A stretch of DNA of 64,000 bases from Ryuthela nishihirai (Eukaryota > Arthropoda > Arachnida > Araneae > Heptathelidae), in the NCBI GenBank assembly GCA_038380435.1, contig JAWZYU010000001.1, positions 11,512,001 to 11,576,000 of the forward strand. Direction: 5' to 3'. Of the stretch, positions 23,531-33,849 are shown one piece after another. Position numbers and translations under genes: made by a program. The first letter of the stretch is position 1. Every line of letters begins with the position of its first letter. Below the pieces are notes generated by a model. It saw only the letters and a program-made list of their open reading frames with translations. It had not been told where the DNA came from and did no database searches.

Positions 23531-24400
23531 TAATTAATTAAAATTAAGTAAATGTCTTTAATTCTCTATGTTACTTTAAATATTTTAAATCACTTCAACA
23601 AATGGTAGCATAGAGTGCTTAAAAATATTAAAAAATCTATAATGCTCATTTTGTGTCCTGACTGTAGGTGCATAGTCAGGTGGAAGTTATCAGCCTTAGG
23701 CATTGCATTAGGGGCAGTTATTTGTTGAGTGCAGGGGAGGGGTGCAATGAATTGCAATGCCATTACTGAGCTCTGAGGTTTGGAGCAACTGGGAGAGGTA
23801 TGGATGGCCATAAATATCAATCAGTGGAAGAAAAATTCATTTTAAGCAATAAGCTCCAACTGATCAGCATACCTCACCACCTTCTACACTTCTAATGTAC
23901 TGTGTGTCATTACTTGCTGGCAAGAACTATGAAATATGGGCTTGTCACTCACTATCAGCTTCCATCTATCAAGATCTTACTTGTCATATCAAGGTATCTA
24001 AACTTTATCATTCAGTAATTTTGATACTATGGTGCATAGATATCTTATTGAAGTGTTTTAAAATCTGTAACAATATCATAGAGATCTAAAGATATTGACT
24101 TAATTTTATATATTCTTAAGCCACACCCAATAAAAACATTTTACCTGCCATAATTTCAACACCCAGCTTCACTCATTGATATATACATTCTGGAACCTTA
24201 TTTTTTTTCCCAGAAAATAAGCAATGAATATAATATGTGCATTATTATTGTAGAAGTAGGTGAAAGCAAATATTAGTAGTGCAATACATGATCCTGCTTC
24301 ACAGGGCAGCACAAATTATAATGTTACAGAGACAAGTTAATATTGTTTTCCTGTATTAGTGATGATGTATGGAAACTGTATGTGGACATTTTCATGGGAC
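23531..24400. other. AT-rich spacer, nothing recognised
   Basis: No supported gene. Frames are short and of low complexity. Confidence 0.5.
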
Positions 24401-24404
24401 ACCA

Positions 24405-24495
24405 GTATGCAGTGGTACACCATTCGCAGAAACAATGTTTTAGCCCATTGTATGAACAAAAGTGCCACTCAGAGGTAAAACAACCCAACTTTGGC
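24405..24495 (+). repeat. Tail fragment of family A SINE
   Basis: TTTAGCCCATTGTATG followed by AAAAGTGCCACTCAGAGG and TAAAACAACCCAAC matches the 3' end of the Met-tRNA SINE copies at 26592 and 27560. The 5' part is missing. Confidence 0.75.
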
Positions 24496-24519
24496 ATTGC
24501 AATGATTGAATATGACTGC

Positions 24520-26065
24520 ACTAATAAATCAGCACTTTGACATCGATTCAAATTTTAGAGAAAAAATTGGTGTGTGCCAGGTGTGATACGAACCCACTGT
24601 AATGCCCCCTCCTTCACTTTTACTTTACCTTAACCAGTTTTGCTTTATTTACATTATATTTATCATTTTGAGATTTTAGTTTTATTTTTGGCATCACAGT
24701 GCTCGTTTCCGAGAGCATAGGAGTTGCACATGCGCAACTCTAACCTTTCGATTGTCACCCACTAAAGCATGCGTGTTCAAGAACATGCCCTCTCTTGTGT
24801 CATAGCTTGCGCTCTCGTCACTTTATGTAAATGTCTTTCCTGACATGCAACATGACATGTGGGAACCTTTTGTTCAATGCTGATGTAGCAGTGACATGTA
24901 GTCCACAGAAGTTAGTTGGTAGTAAGAGGAAGTAGTTGGAAGTTGAAAGAGTTGTAACAGTTGTAGCAGAGGTGTATGTTGTCACAGAGTTGTAGTTATA
25001 GAGATGTAAAGTTGTAGTCGACATTTTCATCAGATGGTGAGCTTTAATATTTGGAAATAAATTTGTTTGTTATAGAAACTTTTTGAATCTTTGCTATTTT
25101 TTCTCTTGAGCAACGTAGTAGATAATTTTTGATTAATATTATATTGACAATCATTTATTTTTGAATTCTTACTCGCTAAGTAACGCCTGCTGGTAATTAA
25201 TAAGAACCCTAATTGAACTTTATTTGGCAAATTATTATTATTGCCTGATTAAGCTATCTGGAGCTTGAATAAATATTGGATCAGACAAAGGATCCAAAAC
25301 TTTAAAAGTTTATAATTCTTTGGCCCATTACACCACAACCTCCTGATAACATGTCAGGTGCTCTGGACCACTGAGCTACCGGCCACCGATCTAGATCACC
25401 TCTAATTAACGTCACATATAGGCGCTATTCAGGCAATTTTAGCCAAAAGCGGCTTCCTGTTTGCCATATAGATGGAAAGCATTTCTTACAAGTATGCTAA
25501 TAATAAATTATGAAATAAACTCGACTATTCAGTAGCCACTAATAAATCAGCACTTTGACATCGATTAAAATTTGAGAAAAAATTGTCTTGAGCCGGGTGG
25601 GATATGAACCCATGACCTCCTGATAACATGTCAGGTGCTCTGGAGCACTGAGCTACCAGCTGCCAATCAAGATCTCTAATTAATGCTATGAACATTCCTA
25701 TTTGTCATATAGATGGAAAGCATGTCTTATAAGTATGCTAATGATAAATAATGAAATATACTCGACTCTTCAATTGTAAGACATGCTTTCCATCTGTATG
25801 GCAAATAGAAAACCACTTGTTGCTAAAATTGCCTGAATAGCACCTATATGTGACATAATAGGAATGTTCATAGTGTTAATTAGAGGAGATCTTGATCGGT
25901 GGCCGGTAACTCAGTGGTCCAGACCACCTGACATATTATCAGGAGGTCGTGGGTTCGTATCCCACCCGGCTCAAGACAATTTTTCCTCTAAAATTTGAAT
26001 TGATGTTAAAGTGCTGATTTATTAGTGGGTATTGAATAGTTGAGTTTATTTCATTATTTATTATT
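24520..26065. repeat. Cluster of Thr-tRNA-like repeats, two direct, one inverted
   Basis: Three copies of a unit of roughly 250-280 bp: minus-oriented at about 24520-25540 (interrupted by an LTR) and 25545-25765, and plus-oriented at about 25775-26065. Each carries a tRNA-like head, clearest on the + strand near 25898-25972: GGTAACTCAGTGGTCCAGA, CCTGACATATTATCAGG, and CGTGGGTTCGTATCCCACCC, a well-formed T arm. The arm loop suggests a Thr-type origin. Each copy also holds CATGCTTTCCATCT and TATATGTGAC flanking words, so the unit is larger than the tRNA part. The copies are probably transposed repeats, not working tRNA genes. Confidence 0.75.
24598..25332. mobile_element. Solo LTR inserted in a tRNA-like repeat
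   Basis: A 735-bp insertion begins TGTAATGCCCC and ends GGCCCATTACA, giving the TG...CA ends and short inverted termini of retroviral-type LTRs. CCAC lies on both sides (24594-24597 and 25333-25336), a 4-bp target duplication. It interrupts the T-arm region of the repeat exactly, as the uninterrupted copy at 25600-25620 shows. No internal gag or pol lies beside it, so it is a solo LTR. The family is not identified. Confidence 0.85.
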
Positions 26066-26240
26066 ATTGAACATTTCTGTTTGCTAATGCCAGATGGTAA
26101 AAATTTTAATGTCTTTTACAGTTGTTTGTTGATGGAATTCAATATTGAATGGAGAAATTAAATTGTGCTATATATTTTAATAGTAGTGCTTTTGTTCAAA
26201 TACACACACAATAATGATTAAATGTAAAGTAGCAAGAATA

Positions 26241-26592
26241 TAGGAGTGGTGGTTAGCTCGGTTTGTACCAAGCCAGGCTCATAATTTGTAGTTCTCAGGT
26301 TCAAGTCTTAACTGTGCCAGCAATAATATTTATCTTCACTAATACATATATTGGCTGCCCCTGGTCAGAAAGGGAATATCGATATGTTTAGGAAGGTCAC
26401 TGTCTGTGTCCTCCTGTAATGATAGCCATACCCATGCACATTAAAGAACATGTTGGTTGACCATCTGTCTCCTAACAGCTGTTCAGTGGATTCCATTCCT
26501 CTAACCAACCCTGACCCTTGGGGTCCTTGTGACCTGACCATTTAACTCATTATGTGTACAAAAGTGCCACTCAAAGGTAAAACAACTCAACA
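26241..26592 (+). repeat. Family A SINE, Met-tRNA-like head
   Basis: The head GTGGTTAGCTCGGTTTGTACC, CAGGCTCATAATTTG and CAGGTTCAAGTCTTAAC has a CAT anticodon-like loop. The body CCATCTGTCTCCTAACAGCTG and tail TTTAACTCATTATGTG to TAAAACAACTCAAC match the other family A copies. It is moderately diverged. Confidence 0.85.
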
Positions 26593-26727
26593 AGAATATA
26601 ATTTAGAAATTATACATAATTCTTTCATATATAATCAGTGGTGTAGCAAAGATTAGGCAAAATATTTGAAAGTATGGGGTTTTTCAAATATTTTGTTAAC
26701 ACTTTTATTAATGTTAGTTGATAAATA

Positions 26728-27725
26728 CACAAACAAACAAACAAACTACCTCTTTAGCAGTTGCTTGCCACAGAGGTCTGACAGAAACCTATCAGTAATA
26801 TAATATACCGAAGGTCTATGAAGAAGATAAAACGTGAGCTCTGTGAGGATTAAACATGAAACTGTGAGAAGGAGGATTCCTCAGCAGAAAACAACACAAG
26901 AAGAGAACAGTCCATGCTTTTTATCCAAGGCTTGAATCCAATTCCTTAAGATCACAGGGATGGGGGTGGCTCAGTTGGTAGCATGCCATACCCCATGCCC
27001 ATTAAAGGACTTGGTCATTAGGGGACACCAATGGGCTTGGAAAGGCCATGCCCATAAGATAGGACATTGAGCCGTGGTCCCTTGTGTGAGAGAGCCATGC
27101 CTTGTGCACATTAAAGAACACGTCGGATGGCTTTGACGAGAGGCTACCATCTGTCTTTCAACATCTGTTCCAATGGGTCCCTGGGGCGGGGGTGGCTCAG
27201 TCGGTAGCGCGCCAGGCTCATAATCTGTAGTTCCCAGGTTCGAGTCCCAGCTGGGTCAGCGTTGAGATTTATCTCCGCAAAATTACCCGCCCTGCCCACG
27301 GTCAGTAGGGGACACCGATGGGCTTGGAAAGGCCGCCGTCCGTCGGATGGGACGTTAAGCCGTGGCCCCGTGTGCGGGAGAGCCATACCCTGTGCACGTT
27401 AAAGAACTCGCTGGATGGCCTTGACGGGAGGCTACCATCTGTCTCCCAACAGCTGTTCCAGTGGGTCCCCTCCCCCAACCATCTCTGAGCCTTCGGGGTT
27501 CATGTGACCTGGCCATTTAGCCCATGGTGTGCAAAAAAGTGCCGCTCAGAGGTAAAACAACCCAACCCAATGGGTCCCTCCCCCAACCTTCTCTGAGCCT
27601 TTGGAGTCCTTGTGACCTGCTGTTTAGCCCATTGTGTGAAAAAAAGTGTCGCTCAGAGGTAATACAACCTAACCTAAGATCACAGCCTTGCTGGCTAATC
27701 ACTTTGTTACTCAGACGCTGATGAA
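26728..27725 (-). repeat. Family B SINE split by nested SINE
   Basis: On the minus strand the tail and body occupy 26728-26957 (AAACAAACAAAC tail, TTGCTTGCCACAGAGGTCTG, CTTGAATCCAATTCC). The head resumes at 27686-27725 (CCTTGCTGGCTAATCAC). The halves are separated by a family A SINE array whose borders carry the same 11 bases, TAAGATCACAG (26947-26957 and 27675-27685). Confidence 0.85.
26958..27674 (+). repeat. Family A SINE tandem, nested in family B
   Basis: It consists of three units: a copy lacking most of the tRNA head (26958-27180), the best-preserved complete copy (27183-27560) and a tail-only copy (27561-27674). The complete unit has GGGGGTGGCTCAGTCGGTAG, CCAGGCTCATAATCTG and CCCAGGTTCGAGTCCCAGC, a clear Met-type tRNA head with CAT loop. 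It then has a conserved core (GGACGTTAAGCCGTGG, GCACGTTAAAGAACTCGC) and the tail AAAAAAGTGCCGCTCAGAGG. The unit is more GC-rich than the window and looks young. Confidence 0.9.
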
Positions 27726-28238
27726 CAAATAATTTCTTAAAAATAAAATTCTTCAATGAGGGCAAATTGCACCTCAATTCCCCCACCCCCAATTCCTTTG
27801 TTACTGGACTATATATAATACTAAGATTTCAAAATTAATATTTGATTTAAAAAGTATAGACCAACTTGCATTCAAAGATCAGAAACCGAAAGTACCTGAG
27901 TGGCATTCCAGTTCAGTGATTTGGAAACATTAAGTATTAGAATGGCATTCTGATTTAGTTCCAGCACTGCTTTTGGTAATTGCTTCTCAAATGCGAGTTG
28001 TTCTCAAAATGCCACAGTTTGCCACTGCTTCATTGTGGGTAAATATGTGCAACTGAGCATGTCATTCTGGAAGCAAGAATAAAAGGTTTTTAAAAATCTT
28101 GTATAAATGATGAAATTTCACATAATTATTGTTAATTTTCTGAAAAAATAACTATGCAGTAATTGTTTTTTAATGGTACTATTTTTAAATTAAGGGTTAG
28201 AAATTGGTATTTCTCAAATTTATGTTATATTTCAATAG

Positions 28239-28417
28239 GTGTGCTAATTGCTTCGATTGTCCAAGCTGTATGCATACTTTATCAACTCGTGCTACAAGTG
28301 TACAAATTCCCACTCCTGAGGATCCCAATAAAACTGTCCCCAAAAAAGTTTATTATTTGATGTGTGGATTTTGCCATTGGACATCAAGAGATGTTGGTAT
28401 TCCAGATCAAACTGCAG
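28239..28417 (+). CDS. DCTN4: Dynactin subunit 4 (p62), one internal exon
   Basis: A 179-bp exon lies between a 3' splice site (TTATATTTCAATAG, ending 28238) and a 5' splice site (CTGCAG|GTAATT after 28417). It enters with one base completing a split codon and leaves with one base of the next (phase 1). The peptide [20 protein letters not shown], then [20 protein letters not shown], matches the N-terminal Cys-rich, zinc-binding part of dynactin p62, with its CxxC pairs kept. DCTN4 sits in the pointed-end complex of dynactin, which links dynein to cargo. The match comes from memory of the family. No other DCTN4 exon was recognised in the window, so the flanking introns must be long, or neighbouring exons lie outside. 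The reading frame is intact and the splice signals are good. Confidence 0.92.
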
Positions 28418-28602
28418 GTAATTAACTTATTCCATATGATACATGAATTGTTAGTCTTTAATATGTTACAGATACAATAGATCATTGGTGACCAATTCAG
28501 CAATATCCTTGAAGGCTACTAGTTGGTTTTTTCATGTGGAATGTAGGTCAGAAATATGGACGTCACAGCAAATGAAGACTAATATAAATGAAATTAAAAG
28601 AA

Positions 28603-28885
28603 GAATAGTTTTGCTGTTGGAACTTTGAAGAATCTCTGGAGATTGTGGTAAATTAGAACATACACTTAACCCTTCCAGTACCAAGCCTGATAAACGAATT
28701 TGTAACTGCAAAGCAAAATATATTTTCACTGTGATCAGCCAAAAGAATTAGCTTTAGAACTTTTTTTGCCGAATAACTAATGAAGAGAATAATATGTTAT
28801 ATGCCAAGATAATCAGCATTTAATTCTGGGTTTTATGAAAATAAACTATTTAACAAAAAATGATAAAGGGCTTTTTTTACAGTCA
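28603..28885 (+). repeat. RTE fragment beside interspersed repeat
   Basis: The stretch 28607-28672 matches the RTE segment GGAACTTTGAAGAATCT to the GGAGATTGTGG region (compare 22976-23005) in + orientation. From about 28674, starting TTAACCCTTCCAGTACC, a second repeat follows whose part 28725-28885 aligns with 4925-5072. The same pairing with an RTE scrap at both places suggests the two pieces moved or spread together. Confidence 0.6.
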
Positions 28886-29185
28886 TGTAAAAGAAAAAGC
28901 ATCTGGCAAAAACTACGAAGAAAAAAAAATTGTTCAAACCCTAAAGGACTGATGTGGATGAGCTAATCTCCTAATGTTTTCTGTAGCCTTTGAAGTAATT
29001 TGCATGGCCATGTATACACTGGTTTCAGGGATCTTTCCAGCAACTAGAACAAATCGCATTGCTTTTAAGATGGAATTCATTCCTTAGTTCATATATTTTT
29101 AACTAAATACGTTGAAACATTATGAGATTAGATCATCCAGTTCTTCAGATGGAATCATCATCTTTCATCATCTTCAGATGGATAA
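28886..29185. other. Spacer, nothing recognised
   Basis: This is sequence between the interspersed repeat and the first array-type block. No feature is supported. Confidence 0.4.
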
Positions 29186-29189
29186 TCCA

Positions 29190-29955
29190 TCTCTTCAGAC
29201 GGAAACGATACATTTTCTCTTCTGTGAAGATTTTTGCTTTATTTGAGTTGCCGGTATCATGCTCAGCAAAGGCATAATTTGTTCCACTGATTACTGAATT
29301 GTTTTCACTAAATGCTTCCATTTCTTCATCCTTATCACGTTCCATGCCCACCATTTCTTTGTGGCATCACTGAGGTTCCAAATGCCCCACAAGTGAATTT
29401 TCTTGAATATCTACATAACTATATATAACTTTCTTGAATATTCGTACTCCTTAACCAAGCGTCCTTGCCTTAAAATTTCACAGATTGCTTCTCTAACACC
29501 ATCTATGTCGAAAGCAATTTCTACTAGACTTACCGCTTCCTCGTCTTCCTCTAGGCTAATAGGGGTGAAAACTTTCTCCACTAATTGTTCAACGTCTAAA
29601 TTAACTGCATTTCTTCAGCACATGGGAGGAGGTCCCAACTCCGCCTCTAATGTCAGGTACAGAGCAGATTATTCAATTGTCTTAGGTTTTGGGTTGGCAT
29701 ATGCTAGGAGTTCATGTGAGCCGTAAGGCAAATTTCCAATTTGTTTCCTTTCCCGTTCATCGTAAATTCTGTTCTGTGGCCTATGCGGATGAGGAGCCGA
29801 ACGATACTCTATTTGGCTATCAGGATTGTCGTAAATGAAATGTTCTCTTGTGGGATTCATTCTATCAGGGGCAATTTCTGGGAAAATGGCCGAACTCTCC
29901 ACATTCAAAACATTCCTCCCTGCGATGTCTCGTGTTCTTGATGGTAATGTTTTTT
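29190..29955 (-). pseudogene. Isolated, internally deleted array unit
   Basis: The minus strand carries pieces of the gene cluster that is amplified at 38-59.7 kb: the C-terminal half of the acidic/basic frame (29190-29400), then a deletion of about 1 kb joined at CTTGAATAT, then the repeat-containing frame (29440-29640), and the zinc-knuckle region (about 29860-29935, with CFECGEFGHFPRNCP). Substitutions relative to the array copies are more numerous than among the array copies themselves, so this unit separated earlier. It cannot express the full set. Confidence 0.8.
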
Positions 29956-30059
29956 CAGTTTGCGTGGTGAGGGTATACAGTAGGATTATGTTTTGTCGGG
30001 TAAGATGCTCTAAAAGCGATTATTAAATTCCTAATTTATATGGACAGACCTATATGCAC

Positions 30060-31010
30060 ATACAGTAATCCATATACTAACCTCTAAAGCTTTTCTCTTA
30101 TCTCAGTAACTTGCTTTCTCTGCTCAACAACTTATCAACAATTTGTTTCTCAATCTTAACTAATCAATCGTCGCCATAACTACCTTAACAAACTATCTTA
30201 AACATACAAAACCTCTTCTCCTTATTTCCAACAACTTATTCATATCTGCGATATTCTTAAAATTTACAATAACAATTAACAGCGCTTTATCATAGCAAAC
30301 AGAAAGTTGAGAAAACTGATTTAACCCAGGTGGGATTCTAACCCACATCCGCTGGCTAATTAATTTCCCCCTGATAGATTGAATCCCACAAGAGAACATT
30401 TCATTAACAGCTGCTCTCTCTATTGAGCTACTGGACAGTGATCATTCTCTAATCCTGCTATGAGATAAAATTATCCTCTACCAACCCCCTTTGATCACTG
30501 AGCACCACTCAACATTTATCCTAAAAAAGCATTCCAATCATTTGGAGCATGCTTTAAGAGTTTTCCGATTACTATAATTCTAAATTACACGTTTGAGCCA
30601 CAATCTCCGAGCTTAACAACTCTTACGATATCCTTAAACATTTCTACACAATAAAGACTTTTTCCAAAATTTACTGAGGCCTTATCTCTGATAATAATAA
30701 TGGTAATAAGCTACAAACTATTCAGCAACCACAAAAATCTCTCTAAAAAGCTTCAATAATTATCTCACTCACACAATTATTTAATTCAGAAATATATTAC
30801 TAATTCCTTTTATCTTCATTAAGCATCTTAAAAATGTGATACACATATAAAATCCAATAATTCATGAACCAGCTTATCTGTAGCAATTATCAAAATATTA
30901 ACGTGGTATACCAAATTAGACCTTTGGGTGTTTCCATTCATCTGTTCCACCATTCCCCAAATACTGCATGTTGTAGTGGTGTTCGTGTAATTTGTATCCT
31001 CTGAAAGTGC
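30060..31010. repeat. Flanking segment P, direct copy at 59690-60590
   Basis: From about 30095 (CTCTTATCTCAGTAACTTGC) the sequence matches 59690 onward almost base for base. It includes a minus-strand 65-codon frame at 30828-31025 (copy 60397-60594). The two versions of that frame differ mainly at amino-acid-changing positions, so coding is doubtful. The segment joins an array unit in both places, so it belongs to the duplicated neighbourhood. Confidence 0.85.
30318..30445 (-). repeat. tRNA-like sequence with templated insertion
   Basis: On the minus strand are CAGTAGCTCAATAGAGAGAGC (D-arm and A box-like) and GTGGGTTAGAATCCCACC (T arm with a 5-bp stem), spaced as in a tRNA. The middle holds about 46 bp at 30361-30406 that is the reverse complement of 29832-29877 with about three mismatches. 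The sister at 59940-59995 lacks this insert. It is therefore a tRNA-derived relic disrupted here, not a working tRNA. Confidence 0.7.
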
Positions 31011-32018
31011 AGGGAGATGTGTCACAGAAATACATTCACCTAAAATGAAAAATCACTCCTAGCTAAAATAAAGGTTGAGTGGTTTCCTAGTCGACTCTCT
31101 ACTTACTCCTCATACAATCTACGCCTGGGCCTATCTGTTTGCTTAAAACTATTCCTACGCACAATAATTCGCATTTCATGTTATTTCACTATAATCAAAA
31201 ATATTCTTTTTTTTAACAGATGTTTATGAAAATCCTTCTGAAACATAAATGTAACTCCAGCTAGTACTAGTTTTCCAATATTTTCATACACCATTTCACA
31301 TATACGTAATATTTCACTCTTAATTTTTAAAAATTTCTAATTTTTTTCTGCTACTGCGTTTCAATATAGCAATTTGCAGTATATATATATATCCGAAGAC
31401 ATCGGCCTCCTCCAATCTTTACAACTATTCATAAATTTATATACTTTCCCGAACATAATAATTCATTGATACATTTTTTGTATGACCCAACTGTCATATT
31501 TCCACTATTTGGCCGCTATAACCTAAAAAAATCCTGGTCACGAAGGTAACATTGTTAGAGGGGGGGGGGAGAATGGTTAATGTCCTTCTCCCTCTAAATA
31601 TATTTACATATATTATCTTATTGTACATTTCATTATTTTTTTGAAAATGTATTGGCCGTGGATATTTACTTTCTATCTGAATAAATAGGTCACATTGACA
31701 GGCAAAATATAGCCAACTCTTTCTCATATCATAAACGAAATAATTTAATAATGTAATATTGTTACAATACCGAGGAGAAGTATTAAGACCATAGAGATAT
31801 ATATATTTCTCCCCTGAACTACAGCTCCTGCTTGCTCTCACAATTAAATGAAATACAAAAACTAATTGGTCATTCAAAGCATCTATCTAGCCCACGTCAA
31901 TTAAGACAGTGACCAACAGTTACTGCCGCTATCTTTTCTAAGTGCATATCTGATTTAAAACTGATATCCAAACTTTCTGATTTATAAAAGCAAACATGAT
32001 CATTTCACACCTCTTTTA

Positions 32019-32216
32019 TTATCTTCGGCAACTTTCAGCGTCACGGGAACAGGAAGCACAGGGCATAACACATTTGTCTTTGTCAGGAACTTTGCTCATG
32101 TAGATTGAACCATCGTGGTCCCATGCGATGGCAAACGAAGGGGAAACGTGGAACATCCACGGCAGCAGGAATGTAGGATCACCATGATTTCGGCAATAAG
32201 ATGAACCTTTTCTTTT
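32019..32216 (-). CDS. Short conserved frame, possible 3' exon
   Basis: A 65-codon open stretch without ATG is preceded by a pyrimidine-rich tract and TGCAG/GATAG, which could serve as a 3' splice site. It encodes GDPTFLLPWMFHVSPSFAIA, then WDHDGSIYMSKVPDKDKC, and a Cys-rich end CASCSRDAESC. The stop overlaps AATAAA (TAATAAA), so it could be a terminal exon with an early polyadenylation signal. The inverted copy at 62588-62785 keeps frame, length, stop and AATAAA. I recognise no family. Composition looks coding, but no start or partner exon is proven. Confidence 0.4.
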   Translation of the reverse strand, partial: KRKGSSYCRNHGDPTFLLPWMFHVSPSFAIAWDHDGSIYMSKVPDKDKCVMPCASCSRDAESCRR

Positions 32217-32350
32217 CTATCTGCAGAGAGAGAGTTTTAAACTAAAATGTCAATTATTTAATATTCGTCATCTTTAGCAGCTCAAAAAATCATCTCAAAG
32301 AGTTAGAATACACTCTACCAAAGGAAATATCATTCTTATTTGCACTCGCT

Positions 32351-32527
32351 TCACATCTCAATGTTTTTGCTCACTCCCCTAAGATGAAACATTGACCTTA
32401 TTAGTGCTCGCTCCAAATCTGACTGTCCTTGAGCACGCTTTCCTATCTCATTCTTTCTACTGGAGCTTATAGACGAAACAATCCGTTTTCGATGTCGGAT
32501 CCTTTGTTGGCCCTTTCTCTTTTTCAT
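32351..32527 (-). CDS. Short basic frame, 58 aa, unrecognised
   Basis: ATG at 32525-32527 opens a frame starting MKKRKGQQRIRHRKRI, strongly basic, then Ser-rich, ending in GVSKNIEM. The inverted copy at 62279-62455 has the same length and stop. Most differences between the two change the amino acid, so there is little sign of purifying selection. It could be part of a gene or a chance frame. Confidence 0.25.
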   Translation of the reverse strand: MKKRKGQQRIRHRKRIVSSISSSRKNEIGKRAQGQSDLERALIRSMFHLRGVSKNIEM

Positions 32528-33508
32528 TGGTCGCCCCCTGGTCCCGTTGTCTTGCTATTCTTTCCATGAATTTTGCTTCCGCTCTTCTGCTTATTGTTCC
32601 CAGAAAGTGTGGGAAGCCATTAAGAGACTACCTGGACACCAGGGGGCGGTCAGTGTCTTGCTTCTACCGTGCGCTAATGGGGGGGGGGGATGCTTCAGCC
32701 GGGCATCTTTGAAGTATGGATGCGTCTACACTTTTATGGCCTGTTCACATTGTTTCTTTGGGAGAAAACTGCACTTAACGGCATACTGTTGGGTTGAGGA
32801 GCACATCTATGGCTGTTTCAAGCCCCCTCTTGGAATGAGAAATTAGTTGTGCTCTCGCGGCCCCCTTTCGTTGGTAACAGAAGCGGACCTGCCAAGGTCA
32901 TAGGATGCGATGAGAAACTTTGCACTTTTTGGACAAACATGTCTCTCAAATTATGAAAAGATCACAATCTGTTCATAACATTTGGTGTAAATATTTTCTC
33001 CTTTAAAACAGAAGCTAGAGAAATATTTGCAATGATTAATTCCTGAAAAAAAAAAGAAACATTTTTTCATGTGAGGATAAAAGACAATGAGTAGTTAGTT
33101 TAAAAATTTTTTATTTACAACAAAATACTAACAGTCAAGAAGTAATAATTATGGATCATTTAAATTATACATGCATTTATTATTACATACTTTTTAAATA
33201 ATACATGTCTCTATGTCATCTCACACAAAGAAAATTGTCATAGAAATATCTGCAATTTTCAGTAGACAGTTGTAGGTCTTTTTAAGTTATTCAGATGACA
33301 AAGCAACAGAAATAACACTGACTCGTATAGTTTATGAACACATTCTACAGGAAATTTGAAATACAATTATGTGAATAACAAAAACTAACAGTCTGAAATC
33401 ACTAAGAAATCGCTGCTATCTACATTACAATAAAACTCCTAAAGAAGTAGTTTTTTAGATTCAAGTAGAAAAATAATTCTTAGGCTTCTATTCTTCAATT
33501 TCCTGTTC

Positions 33509-33757
33509 TCACTGGTCTTCATATGCTGCATGGACCAAAGAAATGGAAAGGTATACCAGCTGCTCGAATAAGTCGTGTAAAAGTTCAGGTGGGATATCAT
33601 CATATTCTTCTGCGAAATCGGAATCGTCTTCATCGAAACCCTCTCATTCTTCTTTCAAAATTGGCATTTCTTCAACTTCTTCAGGAGGCATATGCTCCTC
33701 TTCTGGGTAATCATCAGCGTCCTGTGTTTCTTCCATGCGCAAGTCTCGTACTCGCAT
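33509..33757 (-). pseudogene. Acidic frame with internal stop, unrecognised
   Basis: ATG at 33755-33757 begins MRVRDLRMEETQDADDYPEE, followed by PPEEVEEM. A TGA follows at 33644-33646, then GFDEDDSDFAEEYDDIPPEL and LLHDLFEQLVYLS, ending at a shared stop after EDQ. The inverted copy (61016-61249) is open to almost the same point, then has TGG-TAA where this copy has TGA-GAG. It is a Glu/Asp-rich protein or exon in both copies, broken at neighbouring codons. In the other copy GAATG|GTAAGG would also be a good 5' splice site. Confidence 0.4.
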
Positions 33758-33849
33758 CTCAAACAGAGAACACCAACTGATATCGGCAGGTTTCCTGTGT
33801 ATACCTCACTTACAGGCTCCACCTGTGATTCGTTAAAAAAAACATCAAT

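Larger units (their letters stand above)
31010..33830. repeat. Flanking segment Q+R, inverted copy at 60943-63784
   Basis: This 2.8 kb block is present again as its reverse complement at 60943-63784. Its first 350 bp or so (Q, 31010-31375) is present a third time in direct orientation at 60590-60942. Within it, three short minus-strand frames are kept open in both copies and are listed separately. The rest is AT-rich. Differences are scattered substitutions and small indels. Confidence 0.9.

Noticed and set aside
25898..25972. Functional Thr tRNA gene
   Set aside because: The head is embedded in a larger unit repeated three times in both orientations, and the other copies differ at stem positions, which fits a tRNA-derived repeat.
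27200..27260. Functional initiator or elongator Met tRNA
   Set aside because: It is the head of a complete SINE with body and tail, and the acceptor stem does not pair well.
30318..30445. Functional tRNA gene on the minus strand
   Set aside because: The region between A box-like and B box-like parts is filled by a 46-bp inverted insert, and the sister copy has no good anticodon arm.
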